From contig BAAFSQ010000162.1 of assembly GCA_054661495.1 (NCBI GenBank), positions 1-22,551 on the forward strand: DNA of 22,551 bases. The letters run 5' to 3'. A model generated the notes under the pieces. That model was given only the letters and a program-made list of their open reading frames with translations, searched no databases and was not told where the DNA came from. The position numbers and the translations under genes are program-made. The DNA comes from Zygophlyctis sp. KS116 (Eukaryota > Chytridiomycota). Positions 7,868-17,882 of the stretch are shown here, piece after piece. The number at the start of each line of letters is the position of its first letter. The first letter of the stretch is position 1.

Positions 7868-8928
7868 TCAATATTCGGGCCTTTTTCGCTCAGTCTTCAA
7901 CTTTTCAAAAAACCCTTCCATTGTGCTTATCTTTTGAACTATATTTTAGATCTTAAGAATACATGTATCCATTTGGACATAATATCGCCCTTTATCTTCA
8001 ATTCCAGAAATATCGATAATTTGGCCTACTGTCCCATCATCAAGTTTCTGGTAGATGACAACTTCTGACTTTTCCGCTATCTCAAACACTCTTTTAACTT
8101 CCTGAATTAGGAGAGACCAGTCTAAAAAGGGATGGGTATTGAGCAAAACAGTTCTGTTCTGATACGAGAACCAAGCATTCTTGACCAGCCCATCTGGTAA
8201 AGAGCTAGCTCTTGAAACCACGTGTTTGATTTCACCAGCCGTCTGAGCAACATGTCGTGCGAGAGGTGAGCCAAATTTTTAGCTACTTTGGCAATTCGTT
8301 CGTTGATCAAGGTATCGACAGTAGACAAAATCTCTGTTGTTTCTTCATCAACAAATCCAGAAGAATTTCTTGTGATAGACCAGGGAGTAGGTTTGATTAT
8401 CTGCGTTGGCCATGGCATGTCTGATTCCTCTTGATCCCAAGTATCGTATTTGATTCCAGGAAACTGGACATTCAATTCCAAAACCAAAAGGTCTCTTGTT
8501 TGAAAAAGCATATCCTTCTCTCCTTCCATTGTCAGCAAAGTCAAACGAGAGGTGGTATTGCCGACTTCTATTATTGTTGTCTGTAGAATGCATCCTACAT
8601 CATTCGCTGCTAAAAATTTCTTTATAACTGTCGTCAAACCAGCAATAGGTCCCGTCATTACAGTAGTAAGAGTTATTCTTGACATTTTAAGAGGAAAGAA
8701 TTTTGAAACAAACGACTGAACGCCACCCAACAAATAGTGAGCTTTGGATACTGTTAAATAAGGAGGTGTATGTGTACCTTCACAGATGTAAAATATCACA
8801 AGGTTCCTTACTGGAGTGACGGTTAAAATGTTACCATCAAGACTCGAATTTTAATTCAATTGGGTTTATTGATAATAGCATTGTTTTAAGTGCTACACTA
8901 TCTGGTATTCATGGCGTGACGGAGCCAT
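7868..8928 (-). CDS. Unrecognised multi-exon gene, about 303 aa
   Basis: Proposed exons are 8928-8897, 8842-8778, 8750-8287, 8242-7963 and 7938-7868. The introns are 54, 27 (no in-frame stop, so optional), 44 and 24 bp, all GT-AG. Total exon length is 912 bp, divisible by three. The predicted start is MAPSRHEYQIV and the C-terminus is EGFFEKLKTERKRPEY. The central exon is open for 150 codons and the 24-bp intron resolves the C-terminus cleanly, so a real gene is likely. The first intron and the 44-bp intron are longer than the local norm and less certain; a small frameshift could replace the latter. I recognise no domain. It lies 151 bp downstream of CSN1 on the same strand. A short inverted repeat (ATGGC/GCCAT, 8911-8928) overlaps the proposed start codon. 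Confidence 0.5.
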
Positions 8929-9079
8929 ACAAAATTTGCGCGTTGGTCATGCCAAAAAAACAGGATCAATACTGGATTTTTTTATATTAGCTGATTGCAC
9001 ATCTGAAAAACATTCATCTCTTTTACTAATTAAACTATAAAAAGTCATCAAATCAACTGATCGTCAAGTTTAACTACAG

Positions 9080-10322
9080 TTAAATATAAAAAATACCAGT
9101 AGCTCCGTTTTTTGCCAGATTCATCCGTAAAAGAAGTCTGCTAGATTCTAGCTCCATTTTCTTTGCAAACTGATACGACACTTCTTTCAAATGTATTTTT
9201 TCCTCTGACTGTTTACGGACAGTCTATTTAGTTAGAAGTTTTTTACCTACCTTTTCAATACTGTCAATTTTAGCATTTATAGAATTTGATTCTATTAAGC
9301 CAACCAATTCTTTTTCCATTTCTTGAGTTGAAACTCTAAAGATTGCAGCCATTTTCTTTATATCAGAACACGAAAAAGGTTCCAGAAACTGCAATATCAT
9401 ATTAACTCTTAAAAGCCTTAAAATTTCTTTGAGATGATGAGTAAAATAGTATTTGTAAATCCAGTCATTTTCCATTTGATAAAGCAAACTAATACATTCT
9501 GAATACTTTCCCTCGTAAAAATTCAAAATTATTTCACTAAAAAGAGGATCTAGCTCCAAAAATTGTCGAAATTCATTATTATCCACCAACTTTGCCTTTA
9601 AATCTGACCTATTAAATGTAGCCAATGCTCCTAATGTAGTAAATGTTGCAATATCACGTATTGAAATTATCTAAAAATCACTTAATTTTAGATACCTCTT
9701 TTAAATCTTCAACCATTTGATAATCAACTGTTAAGAAAACGTTTGCAGCCTGTGCATACTTTCCACTTGATATATAAACTATTCCTTGATAACATTTCAA
9801 CTTGTCAATATAGTAAATTTTGTCTGGTATTTCCAGTAGTGATTCTGCCTTTGTAATTTGTAAATTCAATTGTTGCCAAGAACAAGTCATCCAATAAACA
9901 TTTAAAAGTTTCATATAAATTTCCATATTATGATTTGGACTTGTACAATAGTCTTTTGCACGATTAAAAGACTTTACTGCACTTGAATAGTCACCGATTG
10001 AACAATATGTATCTCCCAAATCCATGTAAGCCATTCTAATAGACTCCTTTATATGATTTGATTTGTACAATCTCAACTCTTCTTCCAATTTTTCAATATC
10101 TTGTCTATTTAACTTGTTTGTATTATCCACCCATTCTTGGTCAAGATTTTCTACACTTGTGTAATGATCCAAATACACCGCAACATCTCTCCCTTGCTTT
10201 ATAAATTTAATCGCTGATGTGACCGCCTGAGCCGATAAGCAAGGATGATCTTTAAGAGCCAGCAGTTTAGTAATGCAAAGTTTGCCACTGTTACCTGCAA
10301 CGATTTCGTCCAGTAAATCCAT
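9080..10322 (-). CDS. CSN1: COP9 signalosome subunit 1 (CSN1/GPS1)
   Basis: Exons are 10322-9696, 9670-9251 and 9223-9080; introns are 25 and 27 bp; 396 aa. CSN1 is a PCI-domain scaffold subunit of the COP9 signalosome, which removes NEDD8 from cullins. The TPR-like helical part has YMDLGDTYCSIGDYSSAVKSF followed by RAKDYCTS, a CSN1 hallmark that the paralogue RPN7 lacks. The linker GALATFNRSDLK and FRQFLELDP match CSN1, and the winged-helix PCI region (LEPFSCSDIKKMAAIFRVST, SINAKIDSIEK) follows. The last exon, read only after the 27-bp intron, supplies the typical helical CSN1 tail (KEVSYQFAKKMELESSRLLL). If that intron is retained the frame stops at 9224. The protein is shorter than animal CSN1 (about 490 aa), mainly at the N-terminus. 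Its start lies 21 bp from that of TYR1, divergently. Confidence 0.93.
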
Positions 10323-10343
10323 AGTTCAAGGCTCAGGTGGGAA
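10323..10343. promoter_or_regulatory. 21-bp divergent spacer between CSN1 and TYR1 starts
   Basis: Only 21 bp separate the two start codons. The spacer (core AAGGCTCAGGTGGG) is GC-richer than its surroundings. Core promoter elements for at least one gene must therefore lie inside the coding region of the other. There is no TATA-like sequence in the spacer. Confidence 0.6.
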
Positions 10344-11646
10344 ATGGCTCAAGTTGGAGTGATTGGAATGGGAGATATGGGTAGATTGTATGTAAAGATC
10401 TTTGCTTCAAGGGGATTTAGAATTAATATTTGTGATTTACCAAATAAATATGCAGATCTTGTCCAGGAATTTGAAAATTATGAAAATGTATTTGTTTTTA
10501 AAGATGGATTCGGCGTTTCAAGAATCTCTGATTTTATTATTTATAGCGTCGAAGCAGAATCTATACGGAAAGCAGTCTCTAGCTATGGTCCTGCAACAAA
10601 AGTAGGTGCGATTGTCGGTGGGCAGACTTCAGTAAAAGAGCCAGAAATTTCAGCGTTTGAAGAGTTTTTACCAGAGGATGTGCATATTATCACTTTTCAT
10701 TCCTTGCATGGGCCAAGTGTAAGTCCTAAAGGTCAACCATTGGTAGTCATACGTTATAGATCAACTGATGAGGCATATTCACTAGCATTAGAAATTCTAA
10801 AAAACTTGGAATCTAATATGGTTTTTTTAACTTTTTCTGATCAGTAATAACTATGAATACTAAATATAGTGATAAAATCACGGCAGATACTCAAGCAGTA
10901 ACACATGTTGCCTTTATGAGTATGGGTGCAGCGTGGAAAACGAGATCAACATTTCCTTGGGAAAATAATCGTTATCTTGGAGGGATTGATAATGTTAAAA
11001 TACTCACAACTCTTAGAATTTTCAGTAATAAATGGCATGTTTATGCTGGACTTGCCATCATGAATCCAAGTGCAAGATTGCAAGTTCAGCAGTATGCAAA
11101 GTCAGTTTCAGAATTATTTATGTTGATGATTCAAGAAAAAAGGATAGAGTTTGAAGAGCGGATAAGAAGGGTAATTAGAATATTTAATACTAGGCAGACG
11201 CATTTGTTTTTGGTGATTATGAAGGAAGAGAACCAATCTTACTTTCCGATTCAATATTAGAGCAGTTTTCATTATCAATAATTCCAATTCAAGATAGAAA
11301 GCCGAACTCACATCTTTCTTTGCTGGCAATGGTTGATTGTTGGATGCAACTGGGTATAAGACCTTACCAGCATTTGATTTGTCAAACGCCGCTATTTCGA
11401 TTACTCTTGGGAATTACAGAATATATATTTAGACGCTCAGAGTTCTTAGATCAAGCTATTGATGCAGCAATTAATTGCAAAGAGATAAGAGCGGATGATT
11501 TAGAATTTTACAGAGCATCAATCTCATGGGCGGAATTGATTCATCACAAAAATATGGATGGATACAAGAGAAAATTTGAGGAAATATCAGAATTTTTTGG
11601 TACTCGAATACATGAAGCCAAGTCTGTAATATTTTTAGATCACTAA
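10344..11646 (+). CDS. TYR1: Prephenate dehydrogenase (NADP+), TYR1
   Basis: Exons are 10344-10843, 10870-11170 and 11194-11646; introns are 26 and 23 bp; 417 aa (yeast Tyr1 about 450). It converts prephenate to 4-hydroxyphenylpyruvate with NADP+, the committed step of tyrosine synthesis. The Rossmann nucleotide site GVIGMGDMGRLY is at the N-terminus. The family blocks follow in order: FHSLHGPSVSPKGQPLVVI, HDKITADTQAVTH across the first splice junction, WKTRSTFPWENNRYLGGIDN, LRIFSNKWHVYAGLAIMNP, ILEQFSLS and HLSLLAMVDCWMQLGI. The second intron (23 bp, one of the shortest here) shifts the frame, and removing it restores GDYEGREPILLSDS. The gene converges on DOA1 with 49 bp between stop codons. 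Confidence 0.95.
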
Positions 11647-11695
11647 TTTCATAGAAATCTGCGCAACTTGTCGAGCTTATAGCTCATAAAACAAA

Positions 11696-14210
11696 TTATG
11701 ACTGACTTATCAGCGACAAAAGCTCATCAATAATATCTATAATTGAACTGTTTGAGTTATTTTTGCGAGTTTCTTGCAATAGCGCAACGATATCATTCTT
11801 ATACATTGAATCAATAGGATTTGACGATAAAATTATTCCTCCTGCCAAAAGTGCACGCTTCTGAAACTCCAGATCGTCACATACACTCAATATCTATTGT
11901 TACATATTTAAGCATAATTACCTTTATACAATCGAATGCAAGTTCTGGATAAGATTTTTCTTTATTCATCTTCAGTAATATGGCCGCACTATTACAGGGT
12001 TAACTAATTTGCATTACTTCATATATACGGTTGCTATAGCCAATGCTAAATTCTTGTTAGAAACTGGCGCTTGGGTTAAATTCTTTAAAATCGCAAGGAT
12101 CTACTCATTTTATAATTGAAATACTATTTACCTTGTTTACTTTTGCAAGAATTCCTGGCTGAGAACCACTATGAGAAATAATATTTGCTACATATCGCAA
12201 CTTGAACATTAACACGATCTGTTCCATTTTAGACATGCTGCTATTAAAATCAATATCTGAAATAAGATTATCAATAGACATAATAGAGACGGCTACTTTT
12301 TCATTTATTCCTGCAATATCAGACAAAAGATCTAGAGCAGGGAAACGATTTTCTACTGGCCATTCTGTGGCAAGTTTTTTGATAACAGTAATCTGCTTTT
12401 CTGTAAATTCACATTTTCTTTGTTTTAAATTTTCAATTACGGAATCCAAAAGGTTTATTTCCGAAATATCAAGCACATTCTAATTTTTAGAAAAAAATAA
12501 ACAATTGCCTGTGTATTAACAAAACTTTGATTAAAAGTTGTTAATTTATCTTTTATTGCATCCAGATTTCCAGATTTGAATACTGCAAAAGTAGTCTAAA
12601 CATTTAGGATTTTTATCTTACATCTGAAATTGTTAAAACCTGTTTCTTGATAGAGTTGCCTACCGCCGGCATGTATCTTGTCCCCCCTTTCTTTTAGTTT
12701 AAAACTAAAAAACCTGTAAATGGATCCGATAAACTATTTCCATTAGCCTGGCCTAATGAAATCCCCTTTGTATTATTCAGAATAAAATTGGCAATTTGAT
12801 CCAAGTAGTCTTGGGGGAGGTCATATTTGTGAATAAATTCCTGAGCAACATGGTACGGATTTTCTGACATTTTTAAGAATAATATAAACCAAACCTGTCA
12901 CGTTGTATGGAAGCTTAAGAGGATCAGCTCCATCCTCAATATCAATGTCAAACACATAGTCATATTCCTTGCCATTGTAAAGTTGCTTTCTGTCGGAGCC
13001 AATAGTATCCACCACTTTACCAACGTTTGACCATTCTTGATTTGACATACTCCACTATTTAATTAAATTGCAATCTCTACCTGATAAGCCTCCACTCCAT
13101 CTGCTCCTTTCACCAGCTTTACTTGCCCCTCTTTTTCACCAGGCTGAGCCAAAACCTCTCGAGAAGAAATTTTATCCATCCCAATCTGGCTCCTATTTTT
13201 AGATAAACTATATCATACGCAGGAATTGTAGAATTAGCGACAGCCTCCTCAAATTTCTATGAATAAAAAGAATCAAAACTCACCTTTAAGACCAAAGAAT
13301 TTGCAATACGGTCTTTATCCCTGGAAAAAACACGAAGCACAGCGTCACTTCCTCCAATAGCAAAGTCCCCATTTTTTAAACCTTTTACTACCCAGATAGA
13401 ATTACAAGGTATAGCAATTGTTTGCAAACATTCCCCTTGAGTATTCCACACCTTTACAGTCCTATCTTCCCCGGCAGAAATAATTTCTCCAGTTGAAAGG
13501 ATTGATAAAGTATATATAAATGATGAATGACCATGTATAACCTTTAAACATTCACCCGATAGTGCCCATATTCTAAGAGTTCTAAAAAATTAGCATTTCT
13601 CTTTTCCAAAGCATTTCTCTTTGATCAATGCTAGTCAGCAAACTTACGCATCATTCGAACAAGAAACGAATCCAACATCTGGTAATATACCCAAAGATCT
13701 GACAACATCTGTATGCCCAGTAAAAGTAACCAGAAGCTTTCCGTTCATATCCCATAGTTTTATAGTTTTGTCTGCCGAAGCACTCAACAAATATTTTTGA
13801 ACAAACTTTACATCCCAGACTGCAAATGCATGGCCTTTAATAGTAAGAATACATTCAAAGTTTTTCCATAGTTTTATAGTAGAGTCCCAAGATCCAGAGA
13901 GAATTAGATCGTCGCGTGCGTCCAAAGCACAAACGTTATCAGTATGTCCAATCAGAAAGGCAACTTGCTCTCCTCTATCAGAGACTATAATTGTTTTATC
14001 GGCCGAGCCTGATATAACCATCCCAGATGCAGTGAGAGAGTTTACATAACCTTCATGGAAATAACTCTTATTCAGCTGCCAAAATCTAACAGAATTATCT
14101 CTTGCGCATGAAACTATAGATCCCTCGATTTCAGCGATTCCCTTTATATCGCCAGAATGTCCTTCATAGCTCTCAGACAAGTGAAACATTTCAAAGTTTA
14201 GGTTAATCAT
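11696..14210 (-). CDS. DOA1: DOA1/UFD3/PLAA ubiquitin-binding WD-repeat protein
   Basis: Twelve exons: 14210-13648, 13581-13284, 13256-13209, 13185-13081, 13054-12895, 12863-12714, 12686-12622, 12595-12503, 12479-12132, 12100-12018, 11988-11922 and 11893-11696. The product is 725 aa (yeast Doa1 715). It acts as a Cdc48/p97 cofactor in ubiquitin-dependent turnover and ubiquitin homeostasis. About seven WD40 repeats fill residues 1-290 (such as GHTDNVCALDARDDLILSGS and SASADKTIKLWD). The PFU ubiquitin-binding domain follows from about 339 (WSMSNQEWSNVGKVVDTIGS; ENPYHVAQEFIHKYDLPQDY). A PUL armadillo-like domain, which binds Cdc48, runs from about 490 to the end. Ten of its 11 introns are 23-31 bp; the first is 66 bp with an internal direct repeat. 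An in-frame ATG eight codons in (MFHLSESYEGHSG) is an alternative start. Confidence 0.95.
13592..13622. repeat. 13-bp direct repeat inside the long DOA1 intron
   Basis: AGCATTTCTCTTT occurs at 13592-13604 and 13610-13622, offset by 18 bp, within the 66-bp first intron of DOA1 (13582-13647). This intron is more than twice the length of the other ten in the gene, so a local duplication is a likely cause of its expansion. Confidence 0.7.
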
Positions 14211-14292
14211 TTATTTTAACTTAATATTTGTAGTCCGAACCGGTTCAGAACAACCATTCTGCATTGGCTCGGCTGCAGCTTCATTTATCCAT

Positions 14293-17200
14293 CTATTTAC
14301 CTTCATGATCATTATAGCTTAGAACAATCTTTTTCAGTTGTTCTTTTTCTTTGAGATCTGCAGCTCTTGTTAAAAGAGTATTTAATACTAATGTATTTGT
14401 AGTAGGTAATGCAAACTGTTTAGACTATAATATTAGCCAAGGAAAATACCTGCGGTTTATTACCACGCTTTGTCAGTAAAGTAAATGAAACTTCAGATTC
14501 CTTTGATTCAACACACGAACTTTTCATCTTGTATGGGATAGGGGTATCAAAAGGTGTGATTTTTTTATCTACTTTTCGCTGATCAAGACTTTCAGAGACT
14601 AGTTTACTGAATTCTTTGTCAAAATCATGATCCTCTGATACGTTTCCATGATTATGATGAACAATGACAGTTTGATCTTCATTTTCTTCTTCCTCGTGAT
14701 CTTCTTCCTTACTTGATTCCTCATCATACTTATCATCATCACCACTGTGCTCTACTTCAGGCTCGACCAAAGGTTGATCAATCATTGAATTTATCTTTTC
14801 TGCCGCCTCGGCATAGTTTGGGATCATTTTCATTTTTGGTCTTAATTTTTCAAAAGTATCCAAAACTAAAAATTCCACATCAATAGGAGGAGTAGATTTG
14901 GTAAAAATATATAACTATGATGATAAATTCCTTAATTTAGGGCTTACCTGTAAGAAAATCAAAAACTTTTCAAGCTTTTTGGCATTAAATCCACTTTTAA
15001 AATATGTGCCGCAAGTTTCTAACAATGTACAGCATAGCCTAACACGGAAAAAGTCGGATTTGGCGTCTATAGGGCAATATGCATCAGGTAATGGCATAAA
15101 GTTTTCTTTAAAGTTATTCTGGAAAAATTACCATGACCATAAGTTAAAATAAGATACAGTACGTCAAATATGAGCGCCGCATCAATCATTTTAAAATTGT
15201 ACAATTCTCCAAAATATTTTACTAATGCTATTCTCCGTTGGTTTTCCCGAAAATTATTACGTTCCATTCCCAAACGAATGTACTCAACAACGTCATCCAA
15301 TACATTAATTCCAAATCTAGGGTAGATTTTTGCAAGTTCGGTGCAAATGAATGCACTGCAATCCATCTGAGAATATTTCAATTTCCAAACTTTTGAAAAC
15401 CTCTTCGTCATCATGTTCAAGATTTCGTCATTTTTCCAGTCAAACTTTCTCAATGTAACCAGAATTCTATCCACTGTGTCTTTTGATAGATCATGTTGTA
15501 ATAATTTTCTCACAAATAGATCTACAGTGGAACGAATTTTCTTTGGGCGCTCTTCTACACGCTCAGGAGGCCGACACTGAAAAACTGCATTATCAATCAT
15601 TAGTGAGAGTCTGGTGTCAACCAACAGAGCAGCTTTTTTACGCATTGCTGTATCGAGCTAAAATAAAAATTTATAATCTTACAAATGTAGCCATTCTAGA
15701 ATTGGAATTAGAGGAAAGAAACAAAAATCTACCACACGATTCTAAAAAGGAGCAAAGTAATTCAATGCTTGACGGAGAGAAATCATCCAGTAAAGTTTTA
15801 ACATAATGTAAACTATCTACTGTTGAAGCTACTGAGAATTTTGTTAGCTCAGCCATAAAACGAACATTAAACAACTTCTCGTCTAAATTCACCTTCTTTT
15901 TTGTGAAAGAATGAAATTTAGTTTCAAGCTTATATCAGTATTCTATTAACTTACTGATTTAATTACAGTGGCACCAATTTCAGGTATATATGGATTCAAA
16001 CATGCGATAAGACGACCGAAAAATGGTAATAATTCTGCCTTTGATTTCGAATACATCAGAAGCAGACGGATGAGACGTTTTCTTGCACCTTTCGAATTTA
16101 TCCATGCAAAGTCTACAGCTATTTGATCAATGAGGTCTTTATTTAACGATCCTAATAGTCTGCTTTGCAGCTGTTCAAACTGAGATGATACGGGAAGAGA
16201 ATCATCTTCATCTTCGACAAAATCACCATCTTCCATTTCTTTTTCCTGATTCTGCGCCTTATTGATGTTTGCGCTGGGGTCTTCAATATTTAGAGCATCA
16301 GGTGAATTTTCAGATTTAGTATTATCATCAGCGGAAGATTCTTTTTTGATTGAGCAGTTTTGAATTAATACAGGGGCCAAGATACCAATATCTGGTAACT
16401 TTGTATAAAATGCCTTGGTTTCGTCATCATCCCATAATTCATCGTCTGCGTCAATATTCTTAAATTTAATTAAAATAATCTTACATGACTCCTGACCATA
16501 CTGTCAACAATACTCAAAACAGCTTTTGAAGATTGATCATTTGATGATAATGCGGGCAATTCTGGCAATTCTAAACCCAAAATTTCTGAAAATGTTGCTG
16601 CAGCAGAATTTAATTTTTCAAAAGTTTTAACTGCTTTATCCAGTCTTTCTTGTCTATTTTCCGATAGCGAGCCCTTGGAAATTGAATAGTCCTGATTACT
16701 TTTATCAATTGCATTTGCCCTTTCATGCTCCTTGAGCCTTCTAGAACACATTGCATTGTAATATTTAGTCATCAAAACCTTTAAATTATCCTGACTCTCC
16801 TTCTTCATCCATTTTTCAGATGAATCATTTAAAAAAAACTGATGATATGTCTTCAAAAACAAGACTGCAATCGACATATTTATAAATTCCTTGTCAGTTT
16901 TCAACTATTTAGATTAAATATAAAATCCTATTACCAATGTCTCCAACATTTTCATAATCATTTCAGCCTTTTTTTGACTGTCGAATCCCACTAAATACAA
17001 TTCACAAAGAAATCTTGATAATGACTTTAGTTTTCCCAGTCTATTATTTTCTTCTTTTACATCTGCATTCGGATTAAAAGTAGCATTATCAACCAAATTG
17101 TCTAGCTAATTATAAACTTGAATTACCCCATATTGCCTTTAATAGAGTCTGATCAAAATCCTCATATCGCAGATGCAATTCCACACAAAGCCTTGCTCCA

Positions 17201-17469
17201 GCGATTGCATCGGCTGTCTTTGTAAACTTATTGTCGCATAAAGACACAATAATTTCATCTAAATACTTGTCCGCTTTTAATCCGAGAAACTCTTTAAGTA
17301 AGGATTCTACATTTTCAGCAGTTATATTCTTGCACTTTTTTACAAATGCAGAATTCTTCTTTATTGATCCGTCAAGAGATTCTAAGATTAGAGTCAACTA
17401 GCATATACCAACTTTAGCCAAGTCGTTTAAATGGCGCTGACGGTGGAGCCATCGGTCTTGATCACTCAT
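14293..17469 (-). CDS. UPF2: UPF2/NMD2 nonsense-mediated decay factor
   Basis: Ten exons: 17469-17409, 17381-17127, 17101-16935, 16904-16485, 16458-15955, 15928-15683, 15657-15132, 15105-14948, 14914-14450 and 14424-14293. The product is 977 aa (yeast Nmd2 1089). UPF2 bridges UPF1 and UPF3 on mRNAs with premature stops. MIF4G-1 begins at about residue 22 (ESLDGSIKKNSAFVKK). MIF4G-2 follows an acidic linker (LIDQIAVDFAWINSKGARKR; VRFMAELTKF; LESCGRFLFLSSNS). MIF4G-3 includes FFRVRLCCTLLETCGTYF and VEFLVLDTFEKLRPKMKM. An acidic stretch at about 833-862 and a C-terminal tail complete the protein. The nine introns are 25-33 bp. The end is ambiguous: a possible extra 28-bp intron (14273-14300) would bypass the TAG and end at 14211, directly against the DOA1 ATG (995 aa). 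Confidence 0.95.
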
Positions 17470-17503
17470 TTCTCCTCAACCTCAACCTTAAACTTAAAAT
17501 AAT

Positions 17504-17863
17504 CTATTTGTCTTCTTCAATTCCATAAATCTCTGGATGCTTATTAAAACAGTCCTGCATGGTCCTGAATAGTTCAACACATTCTGATCCCTTGGGTTCT
17601 TCTTTGGAATAGACAAAACATGAGAATGCAGCCTTAAAACTATCTCCACAAGGCGGTTGGGTCATTGGTCCGAGACATGGACAGTCCTATATTTTAGAAA
17701 TTAATATTACCCAATTGATCTCTCCTGTTTCTTCATTGAATGCAGATTGAGGGTCAGATTCAGATTTTTCAGACGGTTGAGATGATTGAGGAGTCTGACT
17801 GGGTTCAAGAGATTGAGAGTCAATAAACACAACTTGATCTTTCAATTGATCTTTTTCAGTCAT
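17504..17863 (-). CDS. MIA40: MIA40/CHCHD4 intermembrane-space import oxidoreductase
   Basis: Exons are 17863-17711 and 17686-17504, with a 24-bp intron; 111 aa. MIA40 oxidises incoming cysteine proteins in the mitochondrial intermembrane space and is itself re-oxidised by Erv1/ALR. The redox motif Cys53-Pro-Cys55 sits in [18 protein letters not shown]. It is followed by twin CX9C motifs ([11 protein letters not shown] and [11 protein letters not shown]) and the family end [15 protein letters not shown]. The N-terminal 45 residues are Ser/Gln/Pro/Glu-rich, with no presequence or membrane anchor, so it resembles animal and plant soluble CHCHD4/MIA40 rather than the long membrane-anchored Mia40 of yeasts and other Dikarya. 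It is 19 bp from the CLASP stop upstream and 34 bp from the UPF2 start downstream. Confidence 0.96.
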
Positions 17864-17882
17864 AAAGTCCTAGGACCAAGTT

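Noticed and set aside
8700-8928. A VAP/major-sperm-protein domain at the start of the unrecognised gene
   Set aside because: A SINPIELKFES-like stretch resembles the domain start, but it lies in another frame inside the proposed first intron and the following residues do not match.
9080-10322. 26S proteasome subunit RPN7 instead of CSN1
   Set aside because: The RAKDYCTS, GALATFNRSDLK and FLELDP motifs and the helical C-terminal tail match CSN1, not its paralogue RPN7.
17395-17409. A 15-bp intron joining UPF2 exon 1 to exon 2
   Set aside because: A 27-bp intron (17382-17408) in the same place is in the local size range, keeps the frame and yields the better KVESLDGSIKKN junction.
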